From Schauerella fraxinea (GTDB lineage Bacteria > Pseudomonadota > Gammaproteobacteria > Burkholderiales > Burkholderiaceae_B), in the NCBI GenBank assembly GCA_030849945.1, contig JAVDKK010000002.1:248001-312000 (forward strand): a stretch of 64,000 bases of DNA. Reading direction: 5' to 3'. The stretch's first letter is position 1. Every line of letters begins with the position of its first letter. The notes under the pieces were generated by a model. The model searched no databases. It had not been told where the DNA came from and saw only the letters and a list, made by a program, of their open reading frames with translations. Positions 7,658-17,100 of the stretch are shown piece after piece. A program made the position numbers and the translations under genes.

Positions 7658-8806
7658 TTACCGCACCACTTGCCAGCGATCGGTTGCGCCGGGGTAGATC
7701 ACCCCATACTGCTCGATGGCCGCGGCGTCGAACGTAAATCCCAAGCCGGGTTCGCGCGGCAGCAACAGATCGCCGTTTTCTGCGGTCAATTGACGGTCGA
7801 TCAGGCGCCGGAAATTGACGATGGAGTCGTCCGGCATCCATTCCACATAGGTGGCGTTGGGCGTACTGGCCACCAGGTGCACGTGCACGTCGTGCCAGGC
7901 ATGCGGGGCCACGGTAATGCCGTGACTGTCGGCAGTGGCGGCAATGCGTCGCCATTCGGTGATGCCGCCGCACACAGTGGCATCCGTCTGCAGGAGCGTC
8001 GTCGCGCCGCTTTGAATCAAGTCCTTGAATCGCCAGCGTCCCGCCTCCACTTCCCCCGTGGCAACCGTAACAGGTGTGGCGCGCGCCAGCCTCACATGGT
8101 TATCGATATCGTCTGGTGAAAACGGCTCCTCGATCCAGAACGGGTTGTACGGCTCGAACGCACGCATGTACTCGAGCGCCGTAGGCAGATCGCGCCAGGC
8201 GTTGTTGGCGTCCAGCATCAGCCGCACATCGTCGCCGATCGCTTCGCGAACCGCCGCGACACGTTTGCGTTCGCCCGAAACGTTTTCGAGCCCGACCTTC
8301 ATTTTCACCGCGCGAAATCCTTCGCTCACATGCTGGGCCATTTCGGCCGCGAGCTTGTCCGGCGTTTTGCCTGGCAGGTAGTAACCGCCGCTGGCATAAG
8401 CGGGCACGCGATCGCGCGCCACCGCGCCCAGATACTGATAGAGCGGCAGGGCGGCGGTGCGGGCATTCAGATCCCACAGGGCGGTATCGATAGCCGACAG
8501 CGCGCGCATCACGCCGCCCGCGCGGCCCAGCAAAAGCGCCGCTTGATAGAGTTCGGTCCACAAGCCTTCTACACGCAGCGACTCCTGGCCAATCAGGCGC
8601 GGGGCGAGCAGATCGGTCACCGCGACCGCCAGCAAGCGGCCTCCGCTATTGACCGCGTAGCAATAGCCATGGCCTTCCTGGCCGTCCGTTGACCGAACAC
8701 GGACCAGGCAATACTCGCGCGCGGTGACCTGGCGAGTGGCAAAGGTGACGGGATTGGCCAAGGGCACGCGCGCAATGCAAACGGAGACGGATTCAATAGT
8801 GGGCAT
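7658..8806 (-). CDS. Mandelate racemase/muconate lactonizing enzyme-type protein (enolase superfamily)
   Basis: A 382-residue enolase-superfamily enzyme started at the ATG at 8806; an in-frame TTG further upstream adds only unconserved residues. The KxK motif is Lys168/Lys170 in AVKMKVG. Metal-binding segments are LMLDANNAW, FWIEEPF and VATGEVEAG. His302 in VAPHAWHD fits the mandelate racemase subgroup catalytic histidine. Such enzymes abstract the proton alpha to a carboxylate and act as racemases or acid-sugar dehydratases; the exact substrate cannot be read. The gene lies 55 bp behind a Bug receptor and in the same unit as a LysR regulator, which suggests uptake and catabolism of a hydroxy acid. 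Confidence 0.88.
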   Translation of the reverse strand: MPTIESVSVCIARVPLANPVTFATRQVTAREYCLVRVRSTDGQEGHGYCYAVNSGGRLLAVAVTDLLAPRLIGQESLRVEGLWTELYQAALLLGRAGGVMRALSAIDTALWDLNARTAALPLYQYLGAVARDRVPAYASGGYYLPGKTPDKLAAEMAQHVSEGFRAVKMKVGLENVSGERKRVAAVREAIGDDVRLMLDANNAWRDLPTALEYMRAFEPYNPFWIEEPFSPDDIDNHVRLARATPVTVATGEVEAGRWRFKDLIQSGATTLLQTDATVCGGITEWRRIAATADSHGITVAPHAWHDVHVHLVASTPNATYVEWMPDDSIVNFRRLIDRQLTAENGDLLLPREPGLGFTFDAAAIEQYGVIYPGATDRWQVVR

Positions 8807-8861
8807 AAGGTCTGGGGTCTCTTCAAGATAAAGGGGAGGCTGCAAAGCACGGTTGGCCGGA

Positions 8862-9836
8862 CTACTCGACCTTGACGTTGCTTTGCTTGATGACGTCGGT
8901 CCATTTGGCCTTTTCGCTGTCGATCAATTGCTGAAACTGCGCGGGCGATTCGTCCAGGGGCGTGAGTCCCATTTCGTCAAGACGTGCCTTGATGGCGGGC
9001 GTTTGCATCACGCGCGAGATTTCCTTGTGGATGAAGGCGATGGTTTGCGGCGGCGTATTGCCCGGCGCGATGATGCCGAACCAGACATTGGCTTCGTAAC
9101 CCGGTACGCCGGACTCCGCCAGCGTGGGCACATCGGGCAACTGCGCCAGGCGTTGCTTGGACGTGACGCCCAGGGCTTTCAGCTTTTGCTGCTTGATGAA
9201 CGGCAGGCTCTGCGTGGGCGTGGCAAAAATCAGCGGAATCTGGCCGCCGATCACATCGGTCTGCGCCGGCGCGCCGCCCTTGTACGGAATGTGGTTCATT
9301 TTGACGCCAGCCATCTGATCGAACAGCTCAAGCGAAATGTGCTGTGTCGATCCTTGCCCAGGCGTACCGAAATCGATGCCGCTTGCCTTGGTCTTGGCCA
9401 GACGGATCAGGTCGGGAACGTTGCTTGGCCCGAATTTTGGATTGGCAACCAGCACGAAAGGCGTATCCGCGATAAGGGATACGGGTGCAAAGTCGGTCAA
9501 CGCATAGCTTAGGTTGGGATACAGCAGGGTATTGGTGACGTGAGAAGAAATCACCAACATCAGCGTGTAGCCATCGGGCTCGGCACGCTTGAGTTCGCCG
9601 GTGGCGATGGTGCTGTTGGCGCCGGGCTTGTTCTCAACCACCACCGGCTGCGGCCACGACTTCGAAAGTTCTGCGGCAACCATTCGCGCTACGGTGTCGT
9701 TGGACCCGCCCGGTGCCATTCCCACCATCAAACGAACCGGTTTATTGGGGTAATCGGCTGCGGCCGATGCGGGCGTCGCAAGAGCGATGGCGGCGGTCAG
9801 ACAGCCGCCCAGGACAGTATGGATCAGACACTTCAT
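8862..9836 (-). CDS. Bug-family tripartite tricarboxylate transporter substrate-binding protein
   Basis: A 324-residue periplasmic receptor. The ATG at 9836 is preceded by GAGGAGA at a suitable distance, so the GTG 15 bp upstream, which overlaps this site, is not the start. A signal peptide ends near ASAAADYPNKP. Bug signatures follow: VRLMVGMAPGGSNDTVARM, VVENKPGANSTIATGEL, EPDGYTLML, and HIPYKGGAPAQTDVIGGQIP. It is the second Bug protein in the window and only distantly similar to the first. It probably presents the substrate of the neighbouring enolase-superfamily enzyme. No TctA/TctB permease gene is visible. Confidence 0.92.
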   Translation of the reverse strand: MKCLIHTVLGGCLTAAIALATPASAAADYPNKPVRLMVGMAPGGSNDTVARMVAAELSKSWPQPVVVENKPGANSTIATGELKRAEPDGYTLMLVISSHVTNTLLYPNLSYALTDFAPVSLIADTPFVLVANPKFGPSNVPDLIRLAKTKASGIDFGTPGQGSTQHISLELFDQMAGVKMNHIPYKGGAPAQTDVIGGQIPLIFATPTQSLPFIKQQKLKALGVTSKQRLAQLPDVPTLAESGVPGYEANVWFGIIAPGNTPPQTIAFIHKEISRVMQTPAIKARLDEMGLTPLDESPAQFQQLIDSEKAKWTDVIKQSNVKVE

Positions 9837-9895
9837 GGATGGTCTCCTCACGGTATTTCTTATGTTGTGAGGTCATCCTAATGCGTCGTCTCAGC

Positions 9896-9941
9896 CGATA
9901 AATGGATAATTTCTCTGAGGGTATTGAGAAAATCGATAAAT
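9896..9941. promoter_or_regulatory. Composite repeat upstream of the Bug-enolase unit
   Basis: The inverted repeat TTTCTC (9910-9915) / GAGAAA (9926-9931), spacer 10 bp, is flanked by direct repeats CGATAAAT at 9896-9903 and 9934-9941. It lies 60-105 bp before the Bug start. A LysR-type regulator is encoded directly upstream, so an activator site is the simplest reading. Confidence 0.45.
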
Positions 9942-10043
9942 CAGCACGGCTTGGCAGCCCTGCTGCCTTGTGGCACAGCGGCACCGCGATATAACGCTGC
10001 GGCAGTAGGCGGGGTCTCAACGCCTGATGGCGTGTTAATCGCA

Positions 10044-10967
10044 CTAGCGTTTGAACGCGCCCACCGGTGCCATCGCTTCGACGGCATCTTTGAAGTGCAT
10101 CCGCAATAGTGTCAGCAGGGCTTGCGTAGCCAGTGAATCGGTGGCATCCGAGCGTCTGGCCAGACAAATATCGCGCTCGTTGATCGGCAGCGACACCGGT
10201 ATGGCGTGCAGGCCCGCCAACCGAAACTGAAACAGGGCCAACGTGGGGGCAATGGCAACGCCCAAACCGGCGGCGACGAGACCGGCAGCCGTCGACAGGC
10301 TGTTTACTTCATATGAACGCAACCATTGTCGCGGATAGATGGCCGCGTCCAGATGCTGGCGGATACTGCTGTTGCGCTCAAATGCGATGACGGGGTAGGC
10401 CAGCAATTCCTGCACTTCCAGGCTCGATCGCGTGGCCAAGGGATGCGTGTGCGGGCAGATCAGATAGAACGTATCGCGCGCCAGCACTTCAATGTCGAGC
10501 TCGGCACTAGGCGACACTGCGGCGCACAGTGCAAAGTCCACTTGGCGGTTGCGCACCATATCCACGCATACCGTACTGGCGACGTCATGGACTTCCACGG
10601 AGATGCCGGGGAAGTCGCACGTGAATCGAGCGAGCAGGCCAGGCAGGATGCCCGACGAAATCGAGGGAATAGCGGCCAGCGCCACGCGTCCTTTACGGCG
10701 CTCCACATAGTCGCGCATCTCTGCCAGCCCGCGCTCGATCTCGGGGAGCAGATGCGCCACAACCTGTTGAAAAGCCTCGCCCTCGGCAGTGAGTTCGACG
10801 TTGCGTGTGTTGCGCGAGAAAAGCTTCAGTCCCAAATCGCTTTCGAGATTGGAGATGAGCGCGCTGAAGGCGCTTTGCGTGAGGCAGCAGTGTTCGGCCG
10901 CCCGGGTGAAGCTGCGCAGATCTGCCAATGCCGTGAAGGCTTTCATGTGGCGGAGCGAGAGATTCAT
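10044..10967 (-). CDS. LysR-family transcriptional regulator
   Basis: A 307-residue LysR protein. The ATG at 10967 has AGGAG 9 bp upstream, preferred over the ATG at 10985, which would overlap that ribosome site. The DNA-binding helix is MNLSLRHMKAFTALADL followed by SFTRAAEHCCLTQSAFSALI. The effector-binding domain covers about residues 90-295. It lies 207 bp upstream of, and co-oriented with, the Bug and enolase-superfamily genes. The intergenic region carries a composite repeat, so it probably regulates them. The effector is unknown. Confidence 0.88.
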   Translation of the reverse strand: MNLSLRHMKAFTALADLRSFTRAAEHCCLTQSAFSALISNLESDLGLKLFSRNTRNVELTAEGEAFQQVVAHLLPEIERGLAEMRDYVERRKGRVALAAIPSISSGILPGLLARFTCDFPGISVEVHDVASTVCVDMVRNRQVDFALCAAVSPSAELDIEVLARDTFYLICPHTHPLATRSSLEVQELLAYPVIAFERNSSIRQHLDAAIYPRQWLRSYEVNSLSTAAGLVAAGLGVAIAPTLALFQFRLAGLHAIPVSLPINERDICLARRSDATDSLATQALLTLLRMHFKDAVEAMAPVGAFKR

Positions 10968-11009
10968 GCGGTTGGGCTCCTGCATGGAAGATATCGGGCG
11001 CGCTCGGGA

Positions 11010-11040
11010 GTGCGTGCGGCTATCTTAAGGCCGCACGCAC
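11010..11040. repeat. Perfect 11-bp inverted repeat downstream of the glucan synthase gene
   Basis: GTGCGTGCGGC at 11010-11020 pairs exactly with GCCGCACGCAC at 11030-11040 around a 9-base loop. No T run follows on either strand, so it is not a standard intrinsic terminator. It lies just upstream of the LysR start. Confidence 0.6.
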
Positions 11041-11053
11041 CCGCGCCTCGACT

Positions 11054-11094
11054 GCACATCATCGTCACCCACGAGAGCGGTGGCGATGATGTGC
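11054..11094 (-). repeat. 16-bp inverted repeat directly after the glucan synthase stop
   Basis: Positions 11054-11069 pair with 11079-11094 over 16 bp with one G-U pair and a 9-base loop. The hairpin begins 12 bases after the stop codon of the glucan synthase on the minus strand. It lacks a U tract and may protect the 3' end of the long mRNA or mark a Rho-dependent end. Confidence 0.6.
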
Positions 11095-11105
11095 GGACCC
11101 ATCCA

Positions 11106-14100
11106 TCAGCTCGCGTGCGCCGACGCCGCCGATCCCATATCGACGGTGGGCCGTGGGGCACTGCGCGTCTGAACGATCGCCAACCGATGATGTCCGCCTT
11201 GCAACGGCACGCGCACGGTGGCGCCTGTCAATCCCCCGTGCTCATCGAGCACCATCTCCGCACCATCCAGTTGCGCTTGATAGTGGATTCCGGTCGACGC
11301 GACCGAAGCGTCATCCTGGATCGCCGATACATCGAAAGGCGGTGCGACGGTGACACTGATGTCGTAATGCGTGTCGCCGATCGTGACGGTGGCCTCGAAG
11401 CCCGGCCAATCCGCAGGCAAGCGGGGATCGATCGTCAAGCCGCCGTCAACCTGCCGAATGCCGAGAATGCCTTCCACACCCGCCTGATGCATCCAGCCCG
11501 CCGAACCCGTGTACCAGGTCCAGCCGCCGCGCCCGGTGTGGGGTGCCACGGCATACACATCCGCCGCCACCACATACGGCTCCACCTTGTAGCGGGCGAC
11601 GGCATCGGGGTGGCGCGCATGGTTGATCGGATTCAGGCGCGCAAAGAGACGATGGGCGCGATCGCCGTCGTCCAGCGCCGCGAAGGCCAGGATGTTCCAC
11701 ATGGCCGCATGGCTATATTGCCCACCGTTTTCGCGCAACCCCGGTGGGTAGCCGGCGATGTACCCGGGATCGCGGGCAGGGTGGTCAAAGGGTGGGGTGA
11801 AGAGCAGCGACAGATCGTGGTCGTCGGAAATCAGGTGCTCCTCTACGGATGCCATTGCCGTGCGCGCGCGTGCCGGATCGGCCGCTTGCGACAGCACGGC
11901 CCAGGATTGCGCGATGGCGTCGATCCGGCACGCTTCGCTGTCCTTGGCGCCGAGCCAGGTGCCGTCGTCGAAGGTCGCGCGCCGATACCAGGCGCCGTCC
12001 CACGCGCTGTGTTCGATGGCCTGGCACACGGCTGCGGCATGGGCACGCCACGCAGCAGCGCGCTCGGGTTCCTGGGCTTCGGCGAGCGGCGCGAAGATGG
12101 CGATGGCACGGATCTGCAGCCATCCAAGCCAGACGCTTTCGCCCCGGCCGTGTTCACCCACCTTGTTCATCCCGTCGTTCCAATCGCCCGTGCCCATCAA
12201 CGGCAAGCCGTGTTGACCGATGCGGCTGAGGCATTGATCCAGTCCGCGGGCGCAATGCTCAAGCAAGCTCGCCGACTCGTCGCCGGTCATCGGCTGGAAG
12301 AACGCATCGTGTTCCTCCGGTGATAGCCGAGCGCCTTCGATGAAGGGCACCGGTTGCGCCAGAACGTCCGTATCGCCCGTGCGAGCCACATACGTGGCCA
12401 CGGCATAGGCCAACCACACGCGATCGTCGGAGATATGCGTGCGCACGCCCTGGCCCGAATGCGGCAACCACCAGTGCTGCACATCGCCCTCGGGAAACTG
12501 GCGTCCCGCCGCGCGCAGCAGGTGGCTGCGGGTTTCCTGCGGCATGGCAAGCGTGAGCGCCATGCCGTCTTGCAACTGATCCCGAAAGCCGTACGCGCCA
12601 CTCGCCTGGTAAAACGCCGAGCGGGCCCACACGCGGCAGGCGAGCGTTTGGTAGAGCAGCCAGCCATTGAGCATGATGTCCATCGCGCGATCCGGCGTCT
12701 TGACCTGAACGGTATTCAGCACGCCTTCCCAATGCGCTGTCACGCGATTCAACGCCGCGTCGAGATCGGCATCGCGCAGTTTCAGTACCAACGCACGAGC
12801 CTCTTCCGTAGAGGCGCATTGACCCATCACGTACACCGTTTCGATCGACTCGCCCGGTGCCAGTTCGAACACCCGTTGCAAGGCGCCGCAGGGGTCGATG
12901 CCGGCGCCGGTGGTGCCGGGCAGCGGCGGAGGGCTGTAAAGCGCTGCCGGGCGGGCAAGGCTGCCGTTGCGACCGATGAACGCCGTGCGGTCGCCCGAGT
13001 GCGAGGTTTGCGTGCCGGCCATATCCATGAAGGCCACCCGATCGGTGAACACCATGCTGTACGGATTGCGGGCGAAAAGTGCGCCGCACGCCGCATCGAT
13101 CTCGGTCACGATGAAGGGCCCGGAAGCGGCTCGCGAGGTGCCGAGCACCCATTCCGTATAGGCAGTCACCGACACCCGTCGCGTGCGGCCGGAGAGATTG
13201 CGCAACACCATGCGCGAGATCTTCACGGGATCCTCCAAGGGCACGAACTGCAGCAGATCCAAGCCGATGCCGTGTGCCACGTGTTCGAATCGGCTATAGC
13301 CAAAGCCATGCCGCGCGACGTAGGTGCCGTCATCGCGCAGGGGCTGCGCACTGGCTGAGCTTACGTCGCCGGTGACTTCGTCGCGCACGTAGATGGCCTC
13401 GCTCGCGGGATCGACGACAGGATCGTTGGACCACTGGGTGAGTTGATTCTCGCGGCTGCTGCCGGCCCATGTGTAGCCGTTGCCTTCGGCCGATACCTGG
13501 CATCCGAAGGTTGGATTGGCGATCACATTGATCCAGGGCGCAGGCGTGATCATGTCTTTTTCCAACACGACTACATACTCGCGACCGTCCTTTGCGAAGC
13601 CGCCCAGGCCGTTGAAAAACTCCAATGCATCCGTGTCGATCGGCACCGCATCCGCAGCCGTTGGGGCAACGGGCGTGGGCGTATAAGCCAGCGGTTTGGG
13701 CGACGGCAAGGCCAGCGCAGGCATCCGCGCCAATTGGGTCGCGATCGACCCGCGCCTGGCGATGAGTGCAATCCGCGCCACCGCCTGCAGCAGGGCGCGC
13801 GCTTCCACTGTCATCAAGTCGGCGCGCAAGGTATACACCGTGCCTTGCGCCAGGCCTTTGAGCGCCGGGCGTGCCTGGTTGCTGCGTACGGCGGTGTCGA
13901 TCGCGATCTGCAGATCTTGCACATACGACGACGCGCGCTCGTTGATGATCACCAGATCCACGGCCAGCCGTTTCATGCGCCAGTATTCGTGGGCGCGCAA
14001 CATCTGACGCACCATCGGCATGTCTTCGATGTCGTCCACGCGCAGCAGCACGATGGGCAGGTCGCCCGAGATGGCATGGGGCCACAGCGCCTTCTGATCG

Positions 14101-17100
14101 CGCAAGCCGCGCACGATCGTGTCCGACGGCGCCCGAAAACGACCGTCGGCATACAGAATAGGCGCGGCCAGGCGTTGAAAATCGGCCGCTTCTTCGGTGT
14201 CGATATCCAGGTGGCGCAACTGCACCTGCGCCTGCGTCCACGACAACGTTTTGGCGCGATCGAAGGCGCTGCGGTCGTGGTGCCGATCGATGAGATCGAG
14301 CAAGGCTTCGCGGGTATCGGCGACCACCGTCCAGAAGGCGATGCGCGCCACGGTGCCTGGTGTGACACGAATGCGTTGACGCAGCGAGAAGATGGGGTCG
14401 AGCACGGTGCCCACCGTATTGGACAACGTCGTCTGGTCGAAAATCGCCTGTGCCGTGCCCACGGTGCGTCCGCGGCCGATGAACTTGGCGCGGTCCGATT
14501 CATACTGCGGCGCTGCGGCAACCTGCGCCTCGATCACCGGGAAATGCGCGGCCCATACCTGTACCTCGCCGTGGGCGCGGGGGCGGCGAGTGGCCACCAA
14601 GGCACCAAACTCCGGTAGATACTCGGTCACGACGAAAAGTTTGGCAAACGCCGGATGGGCGTTGTCCGCCGCGGGGCTGGCCAGAACAAGTTCGGCATAT
14701 GACGTGATGTCGAGTTCGCGCGCCCGGCGTCCGCCATTGACGATGGTGATGCGTCGCACCTCGCCGTCGTCTTCACCCGACACCATGACTTCCATGCTGG
14801 TGGTGAGCGGCCCATCGCGTCGGATGAAGGCGGCATGATCTTCGCCGAACACAACGTCGCTATGCCGGCTTTCGATGCCTACGGGTTGCACGCCTGCCGA
14901 CCAGATCAATCCGGTCTGCCGGTCGCGAATGAAGACGAACGAACCGCCATCGTCGCGCGTGGTGTCTTCACGCCAACGGGTAACGGCGATATCGTGCCAG
15001 CGGCTATAGCCGCCACCCGCCGTCGTGAGCATGACGGCATACCGGCCATTCGAGAGCAAGTGCGTAACCGGCGCGCCCATCGGGGTGGACGTAAGGCGGC
15101 GAACGGTGGGCGCATCGCCGATGGTGCCGGCGGCTGCCGTCTTGACTTCTTCGGCGCGCGGGTGCGCGATCGCGACATCGCGCGGCAGGCGTTCCTGCAG
15201 CAGCAATTCGCAGGCTTGGATCGCGGGCTCGGCATGGAAACGGGTGCGCATGCACCCGTCATGCAACGTATTGGCGATGGCGACGATCGTCATGCCCTGA
15301 TGATGGGCCATGTAGTTGTAGACGATCGCGACGCTTTCATCTTCGGGCAAGCGCGAACGGGTGAAATCAAGCGCTTCATAGAAGCCGTAGTGGCCCAGCG
15401 CACCCATGCTCGCCATCAGGCCGAAGTTGCTGCGTGCCGCGTGGGGGTCGACCATGGTGGCCAGTCCGGTGGCGTACGGTGCGATGACCACATTCTCGGA
15501 GAGCCCGCGCTTCAAGCCCAGGCCCGGCACGCCGAAGTTGGCGTACTGATAGGTGAAGTCGATATCGCGCGCGTTATAGGCGGATTCGGAAACACCCCAC
15601 GGGATACCGAGCGCGCGTCCGTAGGCCGCTTGGCGGTCGACCACCAAACGGTTGGTTTGCTCAAGCAGGCTGCCCGCCGGTGCGCGCATCACGAGCGACG
15701 GCATCAAGTATTCGAACATCGAACCCGACCACGAGATCAGCGCCGAGCCATTGCCCATCGGCGTCGCCGATCGGCTTAAACGAAACCAGTGCCGCGTGGC
15801 CACATCGCCTTTCGCAATGGCAAACAAGCTGGCCAGTCGGGCCTCGGATGCGAGCAGGTCGTAGCAATTCGTGTCGGTCTGGTTATCCGGCACGCTATAG
15901 CCGATCGAAAGCAGTTTGCGCTCTGGATCGAGCAGAAACGCAAAATCCATTTCCCATGCAAGTTGCCGCGCGGTGGCGGCCACCGCGAGTAACCGCTGAT
16001 CCAAGGGATGGGTTTCGTTGACCGCATGCGGCTGGACGGCACGGGTTTCCCGGTCGTGCAGGTGATCGGTGACGGCGTGGCGCAGCGCGTCGATCCAGAA
16101 GAGCGTGTCCGCGCCAGGGCCGGCTTCGGCCGCCGGCAGATGCACATGGGCCAACGTCATGGCTTTATCTGCCAGTCGCTTGACGACCGGCAGCATGGCA
16201 TCGAGATCCTGCGTGCTGAGCAGCGCCACGTCCAGCTCGTTCAGTACCGCCGTGAGCGGATCGTGCGCGGTGGGCATTGCGCGGATAAGCGCATTGGCTG
16301 AAGAACGTGCCAGCACGAGCGTGTCGTGCAATCCGGTTTGCACGTGCCGGGACACTGGCTGCGCTCGCCATTCGTCGCAGGCGTTGGCCAACGCGATCAG
16401 ATGCCCCGCGAGATTGCCGCTGTCCACCGACGAGACATAGGCGGGGGCCAACGCATCGAGTTCGCGCGTGCCGTACCAGTTGTAGAAGTGACCCTTGAAC
16501 CGCGGCAGCTTATGTAGCGTGGCGAAGGTGGCCTCGAGCCGATCCACGATCTCGTGGGTACCGGCCCAGCCGAAATCGCGCGCACTGACCGCCGAGAGCA
16601 GATACAGCCCGATATTGGTGGGCGATGTGCGCGTGGCAATGACAGGCTTAGGCATCTCCTGAAAATTGTCCGGCGGCAGCATATTGTCGAGCGGCGTGAC
16701 GAACGTTTCGAAGAAGCGCCACGTTCGGCGGGCGATCAAACGCAAGTCTTGCGCGTCCTCGGCAGACAGCGTCAAACGCTGCGGTACCTTCGGCGACCGG
16801 CTCACGCGCCATGCCATTGCCGGTGCAGCCAGCCAGACCAGTGCGAATGCCAGCGGCAACGGCCACGACGTGGGAACAACTGCAACCGCGACCAAGGCCA
16901 GCCCGGCCGCTGCCACACAACTCGGCGCCATCTCGCGATAGAAACCGGCGATCCGCAAGCGCGGGTTGCGTCCCGACTGCGCCGACGTCGTCCATTCCAG
17001 CAAACGGCGCCGCGTGACCAGGCGCACAAGCGTGCGCACGATGGCGTCGCTCATGCGCCACGCCTGATCGGCCATGAACGCGAGCGCCAGCGCCACCTGC

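Noticed and set aside
10326..12323. A 665-codon plus-strand frame over the LysR gene and the end of ndvB
   Set aside because: Crosses two unrelated genes and the hairpin region; composition is that of an antisense shadow.
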